Source of the DNA: Lumbricus terrestris
Lineage: Eukaryota; Annelida; Clitellata; Crassiclitellata; Lumbricidae
Direction: 5' to 3'
DNA length: 64,000 nt
NCBI GenBank assembly: GCA_949752735.1
Contig: OX457036.1
Span: 18,505,746 to 18,569,745 of the forward strand
Shown: positions 10,346 to 40,869 of the stretch, one piece after another
Position numbering within the stretch: position 1 is the stretch's first letter
Layout of the letters: each line of letters starts with the position of its first letter
Program-made: the position numbers and the translations under genes
Notes under the pieces: model-generated
What the model was told of the DNA's origin: nothing
The model's database searches: none
The model's input: the letters and a program-made list of their open reading frames with translations, nothing else

Positions 10346-11126
10346 ATCTTGAAAGTGAAAAAGTCTGGAAAAGTTTGTGAAATTGAGAATAGTTTGGAAG
10401 GTGTCGCATAGGCAAGGGAAGCCCATTATGCTGATGATGCTCTGCTTTGTCGCCAAGGGAAGAGTCCATCAAATGCTTGTAGTGCCTCTCTTCTGTGCCT
10501 GCTGGTTCTGGTTCTGCTTCAACAGTCTGGACTTCGGCCTGATCCTCATTCAGCTTTAACTTTAATAACCTTAGCCTAATCCAAACCTCTAGTCTGCATC
10601 AAACAGGTTTGGCTTATGCCAAATGACAGCACACCTCCCATTGTCAGTCTAGTTTTACTTTGCAGGCACTGTTCCTCCATGCTATGAAGACTTAAAACAT
10701 TTGGGCCACTTAAACCTTTGCAAATCGTGTTTTTATCACCTCAAGGCAATGCATCACATGATGACTGCTCTTCCCAGACATGTCAAAGACCAAAGCCTGA
10801 TTTCTTGTCTGCTCTTGCCTTGATTATGCCAACTTAAAGCTATCAAGAAGTGTCTGGTAACTCCCATTTCTCACTGACCTTCAGACAGCTGGATATATAA
10901 CTGCAACAGCAGCATCCCATTTGAATTGCGTGCATAAAAAATGTACTAACAATTGTTCTTGTGGAAAATAAAAATGTTTTATCAATCATATAGTAGCAAC
11001 TACTGTCATATATCACTTTGTTCTAATGTTGCACAGTTTCAAGTGTGCCTTTATTTAGCTGTATAATAGCTGTTATTTGTATTGGTCTTACCTTCAGTCT
11101 GGATTTAAGAAGAAAACTGGTTATGT
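10346..11126. other. Spacer, no gene seen
   Basis: AT-rich, with no recognised coding, RNA or repeat signal. Confidence 0.5.
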
Positions 11127-12060
11127 AATTTATATTGTTGGATATATTTATCCAGCATGCATGTTTTGCATATAAGTCAGTTACATATATGATTCATATG
11201 GAACGCAGATGGATAAATCATCTGTAATTTATCTAGCATACATATGTTGAAAATAAGTCAGTTAAATATAGGTAAAATATAGGTTTCATATGGAATGCAG
11301 ATGGATAAATCATCTATAATCTACCTAGCTTACATGTGTTCAAGATAAATCAGTTACATATAGAAACAATATGGGCTTCATATGGAAAGCAGATGGACAA
11401 ATCATCTATAATCTATCTAGCATGCATGTGTTCAAGATAAATCAGTTACATATATAAACAATATGGACTTCATATGGAAAGCAGATGGATAAATCATATA
11501 TAATCTATCTAGCATGCATGTGTTCAAGATAAATCAGTTACATATAGCAACAATATAGGCGTCATATGGAACGCAGATGGATAAATCATCTATAATCTAT
11601 CTAGCATAAATGTGTTCAAGATAAATCAGTTACATCTATAAACAATATGGGCTTCATATGGAAAGCAGATGGATAAATCATATATAATCTATCTAGCATG
11701 CATGTGTTCAAGATAAATCAGTTACATATAGAAACAATATAGGCTTCATATGGAACGCAGATGGATAAATCATCTCTAATCTATATAGCTTACATGTGTT
11801 GAAGATAAGTCAGTTACATGTAGGAGCAATATAGGTTTCATATGGAATACAGATGGATAAATCATCTCTAATCTATATAGCTTACATGTGTTGAAGATAA
11901 GTCAGTTACATGTAGGAACAATATAGGTTTCATATGGAATGCAGATGGGCAAATCATCTGTAATATGTCTGGCATACATGTGTTGAAGATAAGTCAGTTA
12001 CATATAGGAACAATATAGATTTCATATGGAACGCATATTGATGAAGCATATGTTATCTAT
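11127..12060 (+). repeat. 92-bp tandem array (about 10 copies)
   Basis: The landmark CATATGGAA starts at 11195, 11287, 11379, 11471, 11563, 11655, 11747, 11839, 11931 and 12023, a spacing of exactly 92 bp each time. Each unit also carries CAGATGGATAAATCAT, a CTAGCATGCATGTG-type stretch and AAGTCAGTTACATATA. A partial unit precedes the first landmark, and the last unit diverges after GAACGCATATTGATG. Units differ by scattered substitutions without length change. The (T)ATATG words continue in the flank to about 12240. Confidence 0.95.
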
Positions 12061-12435
12061 ACGGAAAACATATGGTATAGATATCCTTGTCCCATATTGA
12101 ATGCATATTGATTATATATCAAGCCCTTATGGTTTTGTCATATGATAAAGATATGGGCTGTCGGGTGCAAACCACACGAATTTAGATATCTTTACCATAT
12201 AGGGTCCTATATGACGCCCATATGGGCTCAATATGACATTGTTGTCAGGGCTACTGGTTGAAAAGATAAGAATTTTCAGTATTACGCGCAGCATATAATT
12301 ATATAGCCTATACTGTGCTAGGTAACCATTTAAATATAGGCTAATTGGAAATTAATTTATTATTTGGTGTTACGAAGGATTTGTCACAAAATAATGGGAT
12401 AGGCCTAAGAAATCAGTTTGAAGATGCTTCAGAGC
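12061..12435. other. Array flank, ATATG-rich, no gene
   Basis: The sequence keeps the CATATG/ATATGGG vocabulary of the array (for example CCCATATGGGCTCAATATGACA at about 12216) and ends near GTTGTCAGGGCTAC. It may be the non-repetitive end of a mobile element that carries the 92-bp repeats. No terminal duplication was found. Confidence 0.4.
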
Positions 12436-12545
12436 AGTTCATTCATTCATTCATTCATTCATTTCAAACATTTGTGTAGTGGACCATCAAGGAAACTATT
12501 CAGAAGCGCTCTCAGTCTAGCCACTGATACAAAAACTTAAAATTT
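12436..12545 (-). mobile_element. LINE 3' tail fragment with (CATT)n
   Basis: (CATT)n followed by TTTCAAACATTTGTGTAGTGG and ATTCAGAAGCGCTC is the minus-strand form of the LINE tail with an (AATG)n end, as at 1648-1708. Confidence 0.65.
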
Positions 12546-12589
12546 CAGCAACTTATTAAATGTATTGGCATTGTTTCTAAGCAGTAGGC

Positions 12590-13400
12590 CTATATTATAG
12601 CTGCATCTCCAACGTGCGTGACGCTGCCAAGTTGAGCTGCTTGCGCGGGGAACCAGAAGTTCGCCATAGCAGAAGAACGATCGAAGGACTCAACGGCCGA
12701 TCGACTGTGTCTGAGACCGGACAACAAAACTCGCACAGGTGGACAGAGGCGCGCCAAGAACCACCGCCAGACTAGCACAGCTATTGGAGATACGTACGCT
12801 GCGTAGGCCTAGCTGTGCTTGTAGGCTGACAGTGGCATATTTTGGGATGCGCCCCAATAGGTTATGCCTGCCCCATAAGACCAGCATAAGAGCGGAGCAC
12901 CCCGGTCAAGGTGGGCGATTAGAGCACGGGGCAAGGCGGCACCGGCAAGCTAGCCTACCAGGATCGAGCAGCAGTACAGGGCTTTATAAACATGCAATTC
13001 TACACAAAATGTGCAGTTAGCCTATAGCCTAAATGCATTTGTAGGCCTACAGTTGTAACAAAACAGTTATGCGCAGTGGAAATCATTAAAAAAGGTATTT
13101 GCAGGCCAGTTTAGCCTACCACGGAAGAGGGACACGATCTCGAGCAATGAAAAATAAGCAGGAAGGTGAAATAAAACAATCTTTCAAGTTGATGACAAAA
13201 AGTCATCAGTTTTTTGTCGCCGACTTGCGACATTTCTTTGGAAAATTTTCAGAAATGACGAGAAATTTTCGCCAAACAAAGACGCACCAAAAAACTTCCT
13301 GGTTATGCAGTTCTCCAAATTTCTTTTTAAAAGCCCTGCAGCAGCAGGCCAACGTGATTCAAAGGCTGCAGCATCGTACGTAGGACAAGGAGCGGGAAAA
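12590..13400. other. CpG-richer segment upstream of the kinase gene
   Basis: Base composition is clearly richer in G+C and CpG between about 12600 and 13000 than in the surrounding AT-rich DNA. ORFs run through it on both strands, none with recognisable motifs. Its position just upstream of a TATA-like box fits a promoter-proximal region, but that is inference. Confidence 0.3.
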
Positions 13401-13415
13401 CAAACCACAACTGGT

Positions 13416-13478
13416 TATAAATAGGGCTGGCATGTAAAGAAAAGGCGATCTCTTAGTCCAGCTATCTGATATTCAAGT
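13416..13478 (+). promoter_or_regulatory. Candidate TATA promoter and short leader exon for the SLK/STK10-like gene
   Basis: TATAAATA at 13416-13423 is followed by an initiator-like TTAGTCC around 13453-13459, then ATTCAA|GTAAGT with a strong donor at 13477. The first recognisable coding exon starts after an acceptor (TGTGTTTCAG, ending 17438), so an upstream non-coding exon is required. This one is suitably placed, but the TATA-to-initiator distance is slightly long and nothing proves the link. Confidence 0.3.
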
Positions 13479-13792
13479 AAGTTATCAATCATTATTCTCA
13501 TCTGCAAATGCGATCTATTATAAATAAAAGATTAAGCTTAGTCTAATGGACGTCACTATTTGGGGTCGTTCAACTTAGCATAGAGCCTATGCAGTTTCAA
13601 CCTACACAAAATTAAAAAAATAACCATCTTCAGCAGTTTGGCTCAGTTTCTCCAGAAAATTGGATTGTGTAGTTATGTTAACATTCAATATGGTGATACA
13701 ATAATCAGAAATTCATAGCTTGCTAAAAATTATCATGCTTTTCAAAAACTGGCAATCGTATTTTTTATAATGTACGAGTAGGACTCTAAACT

Positions 13793-14696
13793 TACTTACT
13801 TACTTGCAATCTTATCTGAACCAGAAGTGGAACGCACCCGTTGGTATGCGATGTTTACCGAGGGCAGCGTACGTGGATATTTCTTAACAGATTTCTTAAG
13901 AAAATCTACAATTATCGCGAAATTCCGAGTCCTTAAATTCTGTACTAATCTACGACTTGGATGGACGCCTGTTAATATATGAATGAGGTAGATGAATTTG
14001 CAAAACGGGAGTTGAACTATGTTTGAACTTAATGAACTGACGCACAAGTACGACATAAGAAGTTCACCTGCTGCACTAAGATTGCGATGAAATTGGATAC
14101 AGATTCTTAAACGCTCGTAAGAAAACCTCTGTATTATGTGCTAATCACTATTGTTGTGTTTTCTGCCTTTATAATACAACGTTTATTCATGCATTAATGG
14201 TTGAGACATGGAGTGTTAGTACTGGGAAATTTACAAGTAGGTGAAGGCGTATGTGCATTATGAGAAGTCCTTGCGAAATTTGTATGTAATGTGTGGGTGT
14301 GAGTGTGTGATCCCACCATTTGTCTTTGGCTCCGTTGATGTTAAGTGTAAAGTAGACTGTCAGCACTAAGTCGTGCAAGTAGATTGACGTTCTTGTCTTC
14401 ACTTTAGATAGTGCAGCACAATCCTCAAGATTTCACGTAAATTATCAGATTTTCTCCATTGTGTAATAAATGCAACCTGTGATTTAATAGCACAGGACAT
14501 TAATGTGTTATTTTTATTGAACTTTCTGTAAGATGTTTCGGTAGATGTTGTCGACGGCTCGGTAGAACGTAAACAGTATGGCCGTCACAGAATAGAGCGG
14601 TCTCACCTCGGGCGATCGATAGCCCAATGTTTCTGTGCGAAACATTGGACTTCCGCGTCATTCAGTGCTGTAGTATGACGTAAGTAAGTAAGTAAT
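13793..14696. repeat. Segment bounded by inverted ACTTACTTACTTAC repeats
   Basis: ACTTACTTACTTACTT at about 13793 and GTAAGTAAGTAAGTAA at about 14680 are inverse to each other and could be the ends of a DNA element or two opposed microsatellite tails. Within it lies a hairpin, CCAATGTTTC ... GAAACATTGG (about 14627-14650). No ORF of interest was found. Confidence 0.35.
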
Positions 14697-15189
14697 AGAG
14701 TAGGCTACATAATTTGTTAAAAACGGAGCATTTTGCAATCCATTGTTTCAGCGTTGTAAATTAGTTTGTCGGAGCAGCTTAACTGTTTCATCCATCTGAT
14801 CACTAATGTTTCAATCCAGCTTCTAGTCGACCAACAATAATATTTTATCAAACAATATAATTATGGGCAATGGTGACCGTCTTTCACCGCTTGCTAGACG
14901 AAATAGTGCCTGAGTTTTTTAAGATTGACCCGCATCTCTTAAATGATGGACAAACCATTTGCACAAAATTTTTGCAACCCTCCTGAGTACAATGTGCTTG
15001 CCGGACTCTTAGAGTTGTAAGAAACAAAATGTTGATAACTTATTATTAATTTACCTGGTAAGCACTTTTTAAGTTGCTTGCTTACTGCAGTTGCTCAAAA
15101 AAAGTTGCATCTCAAGAAGAATGATTAGTTTACCAATGGTGTAGTAACAGTCGCAGAATGGAGGAAAGAGTGACAACCATTCATAGGCA

Positions 15190-17125
15190 TTTAGTATGCT
15201 GAATAATTAAAGCCACAGTGCAGCAACAAATTCGGCTCTTCCTTCATGGTTGGGACAAGACCATGCACTTAGATCGGTTAGATCGATTCTACCCGATCCG
15301 TGTTATCACCATAGCATCTAAAGATCCGACCTTCATCACTCCTGAAATTAAGTTCCTCCTTCGCCAAAAAAATCTGCTCATGAGGAAAGGCAAGACTGAA
15401 AAAGCGTCTGCACTTGCTCGGAGAATTGCGCGTGCAATCTCTAAAGTGGTTGATACATCGTTGGCCGATGTTGACCCTAGACATGGAACTAAAGACCTGT
15501 GGCGCCGTGCTAACAGACTCGTTAGAAAACCTGCAACCACGACTATGTCATCATCAGTTGACGCTGAGGCTCTTAACAAGTACTTTGCTGAGGCTTCCAC
15601 GGACCTTCAGTACACTGCGCCCTGTTTGAAAACGACGGTTGACAACCAACATGAAACAGTTAGTTAACAGTGCTCAAGTCTTCACCATCCTGGACCGGAT
15701 GCACCATACTTCTGATGGGTTAGATGGACTGCCTGCATGGTTTCTTCATCTAGCAGCGCCAGGATACTCTGGCTGTTTGACGGCTCTTATCAACCAATCA
15801 CTGAGGTTCTCGCATGTTCCTGAACAGTGGAGAACAGCTCTCATTTGTCCGAAGGCCAAGGTGCCTCTCCAATGTGCCCGACAGACTTTAGACCTATTTC
15901 TGTTCTATCAATTCTCTCGAGAGTGGTGGAACGGATCCTGGTCCACACCTACCTTTACCCTTGCTTCAACAACATGCCGCCGCCATTGTCACTCAAGGAT
16001 CAATATGCCTTCCGTCCGACAGGGTCTACTACAGCGGCACTGATAGCCATACTTCAAAACATCTCTGAACTCTTAGCCACCAATCAACATGTCGTTGTTA
16101 TCTCAATGGACTATACAAAGGCGTTTGATTCCTTCAGACACTGTGCAATTGTTGACACTTTCTCTATGCTGGATATACCTGACTGCATATTCAATTGGTT
16201 TGCAACCTACCTTGATGACAGAAAACATGCAACCTGTTTCGAAGGGAAAACATCTACAATTAAGAAAATAAATGGCACTAGTGTCGTTCAGGGTTCTGGC
16301 GTCGGCCCAGCATAGTTTATCATTGGCACTTCTGACCTTCATCCAGTTAACGACCAAAACCGACTATTAAAATATGCAGATGACACCTACCTACTAATTG
16401 GTTCGAACAACATCAGATATGCCCAAAGCGAACTCCAACACATACAAACTTGGGCCACCAGCAAAAACCTGCACATCAACCCAAAAAAGACCAGGGAAAT
16501 GGCTGTAGTGAGGAAATCGCATGCTTCATTGGCCTCCATGTCGTCCATGACAGGAGTTAAGAGAGCTACTTCTATAAAAATACTGGGTGTGACAATCGGT
16601 GAACGTCTTACTGTTTCGGAGCATGTTGACAATACCCTAAGCTCATGTGCCTCTTCAATCTACGCTTTGCGCGTGCTGCATGCTCATGGCATGCCTGGAC
16701 CGGCATTGCATGTCATCACTCGAGCGACTACAGTAGCACGTCTGCTGTACGCCTCTCCAGCCTGGTGGGGGCTGCTGAGCGCAGGAGAGGTCGACCGCAT
16801 CGAATGGTTCCTGGGACGTGTCGGACGAGCTGGATTTCTCCCTTTAGACTCTCCAAAAGCAGGCATCATGGCTGAGACTGCTGATGCTGCCCTCTTCAAA
16901 GCTATAGTTAAAGACAAAGCATGTTCTTCCTAAATTTTTCTCTTATAGACGTCCTGGTAAATTTATACAATCTGCGCTCTAGGCCTCATCAATTTGAATT
17001 AACCAATAAAAAAAAAAAACTTCATAACACGGATGCTGTATAAAACGTTTACTAGGCTTAATTCGCTGCTCCTGTTAACTGTCGCGTTATGTCGACCGGT
17101 TATTCTGTCAATTAAGCGAATATCT
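15190..17125 (+). mobile_element. LINE with degenerate reverse transcriptase, family D
   Basis: Frame-shifted pieces read in order. The pre-RT region comes first (PTFITPEIKFLLRQKNLLMR, EKASALARRIARAISK). RT follows: SDGLDGLPAWFLHLAAPGYS, VPEQWRTALICPK, frameshift, FRPISVLSILSRVVERIL, VVISMDYTKAFDSFRH, VQGSGVGPA-stop-FIIGTSDL, LLKYADDTYLLIGSNN (YADD), and LHINPKKTREM. The C-terminal part has KILGVTIGERL, LLYASPAWWG, and a final RRPGKF-x-QSALRPHQFEL. At least one frameshift and one in-frame TAG inactivate it. It sits between the candidate leader exon and the first coding exon of the kinase gene. Confidence 0.85.
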
Positions 17126-17447
17126 ATTATCTATTATTACTTGTGGCTGTAATACGTGTAAGCCTCTTTTAGTCTCTCTTTTCATCTAGGCATGTATCTT
17201 AATATTTGCTTAGTGCCTGAAAGAACCTCAAAAGAGTGTGAAAACACTGAGTGGTTTCAGATCACAGTTCAGGCATAAGGCAGAGATGCAACCTTCCAGC
17301 TCCAAGGCACCAAGCAGTCCTTTACTTCACCGCGCCTCACTAATGGGAGAGAGTAATGAAGGAGCAACAGAAGATGTGCTCTGCACTAATCAAAATCAAA
17401 AATTTCTGCAATTGAAATGAAATGTGTTTGTGTTTCAGAAAATCAGA

Positions 17448-35842
<18,395 letters not shown>

Positions 35843-37026
35843 GCGCTCAAGGCTTGCACTCCCCCACCCTCTCTCCGTCGTTTTATGCTCAATGGGTAAT
35901 TGTTGAAATTGACGCTTTCATGTTAGACGTTACTTGTATTTGAAAATAAGGGGGACTTGCGCGGCGAGGTGGATTCGAACCTCGAACCTTCCGGTTTCAA
36001 GGCAACGACGCCACCACTACACCACCGCGCCCCACATATGTACCTATTACACATTTATCCACATCTAGGTTTTGTATTTAGATAATACACAACACACACA
36101 GAGTTATTTATAAGCTATTTGTATATTTGTATAGATAGGTAGAATATAAACATGGTTATGTAATTGTTGATCATGTTGTGTTAAACACAGGTTGAAACTG
36201 TGCTTTGATGATTTCGCTTGTTTTTAAATTGCGTTTGCAAGGCTTAACCATTGCAGCTGTTTATAATTTTCAGCATTCCATCACGTGATGATGTGTATTT
36301 CACTCATTTCTTTAGAGCAGGCATACAGATTGGAGTTTTCTTCTGCATCACATTACATCACGTTAGATTGCATATCAGCAAATCGCAACGAATCACATTG
36401 CATGAAATCACGTTATGTCTTATTGCACTGGATAATTATTGTTGTACATTCCTGTTTTATAAATCAGTTGAGATAACACTGTAGTGTTTGTTGAAGAGGG
36501 CTTTTGTGTTTCCTGGTGCGTTTATGATATTAGGCTGTTGGCTAATGTATTCGTTTGAGAAAAGGTGAATTTAATTTCGTTGGATCATATTTCGATTTTA
36601 TAGAAGACTTTGACGATTGTTCTGTGTATATTTTTTGTTTTACTGGGAGTTGTCGAGGACTGTACAGATGTTCTTTGTAGCATTAATGCAGAATGAGTTA
36701 ACTGCTGATAGTCTTCTCGCTTGTTAAGTTCACATGGTGATGTGGAAAGAAAATACGTTAACCTATGCCATAATATCTAGAAATGCTTTTGGTTTAACAC
36801 AGAAAGGACTTGCTTTTGTCAGGTGGGTGATTTTTACATTGCATCCTTGCTAGTCTGTTTTTGCATGATATTTTTCCTCATGTACGCAATGTCTCATAAA
36901 ATGTTCACTACTGCTGCTGAGTGTGATTTTCAATCGTGTTGAACACATATTTGATAACAATCACCGATCTGTCACTTTAGTATTTCCATGTAGGTATATA
37001 AAACAGATCCACATGCTATAAATAAA
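35843..37026 (+). other. Probable 3' UTR of the kinase gene
   Basis: After TGA at 35840-35842 there is AT-rich sequence to AATAAA at 37021-37026, the first canonical signal I noted. It is a candidate poly(A) site, unproven. A SINE head lies inside (35954-36034). The last ~160 bp resembles 40870-41045. Confidence 0.35.
35954..36034 (-). mobile_element. SINE family 1, tRNA-like head only
   Basis: The minus strand reads GCGCGGTGGTGTAGTGGTGG ... AGGTTCGAATCCACCTCGCCGCGC. The A and B boxes are intact and the first six bases can pair with the last six. The T-stem pairs poorly, so a working tRNA is unlikely. Confidence 0.75.
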
Positions 37027-38450
37027 TTTAAATTCCATTGCAAGCAAGATTCCGTGGACAATGGCTTCTTATTGTTTACATTTTCCTTTTCAAGTTTTTT
37101 GTCGGATGGTTTTTGAAAGTTTTGCTGATTCCTCAATGAGGAATCCTCATTTCACTTCCTAGTAAGTTGTCCTACAGCTGTATTACTCTACTGTTACTGT
37201 AATACTGGTCTGGTCACTCTACGGTTAATGTAACATTGTGATAGTGTTATTGGAGTATTGCTGTAACATTCCGTGCTACAATGCTGTGTCCTCCTTTTCG
37301 TCATCCTGCGATCATTGGACGTCCATTTGACGTCAATGACTTTCATGCAGTCCTTTCCATTTTCCTTATTTCCTATGTATGCATAATGCAGAAGTATCTG
37401 ATTCCAGCTTCCAGTTGTTCTGATTCTCGTTTCATCCTGTCTCTTCATTCGATGCATGTGCAAATGCGCTGTAGCATGTAGTCACCAATGATCTGGTCAT
37501 GTGATTTTAGTAAGTATTTGATTCTACGAAAATATCTAGTTTTCAGAGTATTTGATTTTGTGCTGTATGTGCAAACGTATGCTGTTTATGATTAGATTTT
37601 TATGAAAGTGAATAATGTGAATTGTTTTTAAAGACAGTTGTTTATTTCTAGTGTATAGTGTGCGTATGATCATTCTGATTATCATGGTGCTCCTGATGAT
37701 TTAATTGCTGGTCAACGTTGAGCTTGACATTCATAATATGTTATAGTTTTACGGATTTTTGTGCAATAGTTGAACATGTGTGACGACTATCAATTGTCTC
37801 CGCTAGAGAATTTAACTAACATGTCATTAAGATTAATTTATTAGTTTATTTTAATTTTTAACTTATTTAATTCCTAGTTTATTCATTTTGTCTCTATTTT
37901 GATTTAAATGTATATCCGTGTTAAAAATATAAAGTGATTATTGACTGCTGTTGAAAAGCCTTGACTTAAATTGATTTTTTTGGATGATACTGATGACATG
38001 GACAAAAATGCTTAATTATCTTCTTATTCTGGACTCTGAAGAAGTCGGTTTGAAAACTCTTTTAGAATTTTCTGGATGCATGCTTGCGCTGAGTATTTTG
38101 GTACTAAAATTATTGTATACAGTGCTTAAAGTGTTGGAAAATAAGTGCATGGACGCCCCTTACCTTTCCAAAAGAAGTGCCTGGACGCCCCTTACGCCTA
38201 CAGGCTGTGCTGGCCAATGAGTGGCAGGACGGCATTCATATTTTAAAATAAGTGCATGGACGCCGTCCATGACCGTCCAGCCACACTTTAAGCCCTGATT
38301 GTATAATAGCGTTAAATATTTATACTGGGAAGTACACTTGCTTTAATGTTTTCTGATAAAAAAAACTGAATTGATTTATGCCAGCTAGTACAAAGTGTTT
38401 GTCTGTTTCTTTTTATATTATGACCAGGCAACATAATTATATAATAGACT
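36860..38450 (+). repeat. Local duplication, copy 1 (with MITE inserted)
   Basis: 36870-37015 resembles 40880-41040 (GCTGAGTGTGATTTTCA, GTGTTGAACA, AATCACC, TTTAGTATTTCC). 38093-38450 without the MITE resembles 41245-41420 (ATGTTTTCTGATAAAAAAA, CAAAGTGTTTGTC, ATGACCAGGCAACATAATTATAT). About 1 kb between these blocks (37030-38090) has no counterpart in copy 2. No gene was seen there. Confidence 0.8.
38120..38297. mobile_element. hAT-like MITE family A, 178 bp, copy 1
   Basis: Ends CAGTGCTTAAAGTGT ... ACACTTTAAGCCCTG are flanked by identical ATTGTATA (38112-38119 and 38298-38305). The interior has AAGTGC(A)TGGACGCCCCTTACC and ATGGACGCCGTCC-type words. Confidence 0.92.
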
Positions 38451-39087
38451 GCTTATTTAACAACGTCAAGTAGGCATACGCCGTACGGCATTGATGATTA
38501 TTACAATAATTTAGCCATGTAAACTACTGGATAAACCTTATAACCGTCTTTCCTTAGTTATAAATCTTCATCTCTCTCCTAAGGATATGATTGTCATCTT
38601 AATTATAGACTCTCCCGCTGATTTCTTTGTTATTAGGTTTTATAGTTGAAAGATAAGAAGACAGTTCAGTAGGCCTAATCGAAATAACAGTATTGTGATT
38701 ACTAGTGATTATCAAAGAATCTATAGCTACTACCAAAGTGTATTACTACTACATGAGGCAAGCGTTGGTTCAAAAATCAAATCAATGAGTGTTGCAGAGT
38801 AATAAGTTCTTCCAGTTGGTCAATTATGGTGGATGTAGAAAGGTAGCAAGTTAACATACAGTTGTAAAGGAATATTAGCTTCTACGTCATCCTTGAATGA
38901 CTTCAGTTCCATAAATCGCTGCGCTATAGAGTATAGAGGACACTACGTATTGCTACCATATAATTATCTAAGGTTGCTACGCGACGCTGGTCTCTCTTCC
39001 AAGTCTTGCAGGTAAGCTCTGAAACATCAGACACTACTAATCTGTCATATTCTAGTCTAAAACCTTGATTAAAGTCTTAGAACTCAT
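38451..39087. other. Spacer, no gene seen
   Basis: AT-rich DNA without a credible exon or repeat. Confidence 0.5.
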
Positions 39088-39265
39088 CAGTGCTTGAAGT
39101 GTGGAAAAATAAGTGCCTAGACGCCCCTAATTTTTCCAAAAGAAGTGCCTGGACGCCCCTTACCTTTGCAGTCATCGCTGGCCAATAAGTGGCTGGACGG
39201 CGTTCAAATTTTAAAATAAGTGCATAGACGCCGTCCAGAACCGTCCAGCCACACTTTAAGCCCTG
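39088..39265. mobile_element. hAT-like MITE family A, 178 bp, copy 2
   Basis: It has the same length and interior as 38120-38297. The 8-bp flanks GAACTCAT (39080-39087 and 39266-39273) are identical. Confidence 0.92.
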
Positions 39266-39273
39266 GAACTCAT

Positions 39274-40869
39274 ACATAAGGTTTACTACAGAAATTATTA
39301 TTTTTTAAACAAATGTGACAATTCGTGTACTTTATTCGCGAGGAAAACACCCGAACATATTCGCTCTGCGCTTGTCGATTAAGTATAGATAGGCCCACGT
39401 CAAAGACTCTTTTTAAACGGTCTGTGCCCACCACGCATAGAAAGGATGGGACGGATTTTCGATGCATGTAGGCTATACGATGACTACGACGCCTAGGCCT
39501 ATAATGCACCACCTATGAAAGTATCCCGTATCCTGGTCCTATAATTAAAATCCTCTGGGGTGTGGACAGAGGAATGACCAACGGTAATACTACTGCAAAC
39601 GAGGGGAGAGACACTAGATCATTTGTTGTGGACACTGTTTATGGACGACCTCTATATTGGCAGTTTCTGTTAATGCCAGCCATGACTATTTGCACAATGC
39701 CTTTTCATGTTATTATTATTTAAACCAATCGTGAACACGGCGTCTTTCAGTCTCAAAATTATGCTTATATAGGTGCCACACGCACACACATACACACACA
39801 TGCACTCACAAGAGAATTAATTCTGTGAATACATTACATAGTCTATAAACACTTGACAATTTACATGTTTTATTTTGCAATGATGTCCAAATCAGTTTGT
39901 GCAGCAGGGGTCCCAGAAGACAACATCATATGCGGTGGTGGGTCATAAGAAACCCATGTATGGGAGATTATCATATGAACGTTGATGCCCCACATATGAC
40001 CTTGCTTCTGAGAAGGCAGTCAGGTTCCGACAGACCCTTCCTTCCAGGAGGGCCTGCAATACTACCATGGGCGTGGTTGTCAGTGGTTGCATAATATCCC
40101 ACTCGCCACACACACATTGAGACGATATTTTCTTCAAATGTTGTCAAATGTGCATGTGCTGAATGGGGTAAAGGGTAAGTTTTTATACGTACAATACATT
40201 GTACATTAATTTATACAACCTGTATTGTATCATAGCTAGGCGCTCGAGGGTGGTGCAGGAGGATGCAACGAACGGGATGATGCCCCCTGCCATGATGAGC
40301 ACACCTGATTTGGCCAGACAATTATAATCGCAACCCAAACCAAGAAGCGATAGATAAATGTTTCACCACACTCTTTTGATTATTTTGAATTACGGTAATG
40401 CTCATTGTTTAGTTACAGTGTCATTATTTTCTGCTTTTAGTCTTTGTTCCAGCCTATTTGTTTAGCCTATTCCATTTCTTCTTTATAATAATCTGTCTTA
40501 GTGTTTAAATGCAAACATAATCCGTCCAGGCAAAAATCCCCTCTGTGCAAAGAACCTATTTCTGCATTTAATGGATAAAACTTAATCAGATTGCCAGGTA
40601 ATCAGTGAGCAAAACAGGAGGTTTTTGTTCGCTTTGCCAAATTTGTTAATGCCATCCTGGTAAATACCTGCTACCATCATTCAGATGTACTGCAATTAAG
40701 ACTTGTTATGTCGTTCAGGTATTCATTTGAAATGCTAACTTGTTAGTATCGTATAATGTTATGTTTAAGACTTGTTAATGTCATTTACGACTTAATTTAG
40801 AGACTGGTAAATGTTGTCAACATCTAAAACTATATTTATAATTAATTAACTACAACGTCATGATTTTGA
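39274..40869. other. Spacer, no gene seen
   Basis: There is a short CACACA-type run near 39780-39810. ORFs on both strands lack recognisable motifs. Confidence 0.5.

Noticed and set aside
12590..13020. GC-rich ORFs on both strands as a candidate gene
   Set aside because: No motif, and both strands are open over the same stretch. More consistent with a CpG-rich non-coding segment.
15218..16933. Host gene interpretation of the 15.2-16.9 kb ORFs
   Set aside because: The ordered RT motifs including KYADDTYLL and the C-terminal HQFEL segment identify a LINE with frame breaks.
17238..17420. 60-codon + frame just upstream of kinase exon 1, rich in Ser/Ala
   Set aside because: It ends before the TGTTTCAG acceptor, shares no motif with SLK/STK10 N-termini, and the protein already has normal family length from 17448.
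17424..17447. Upstream in-frame ATG at 17424 as start of the kinase
   Set aside because: It lies within the pyrimidine-rich acceptor region; the codons up to 17447 would include the splice site. The ATG at 17448 gives the expected N-terminal length.
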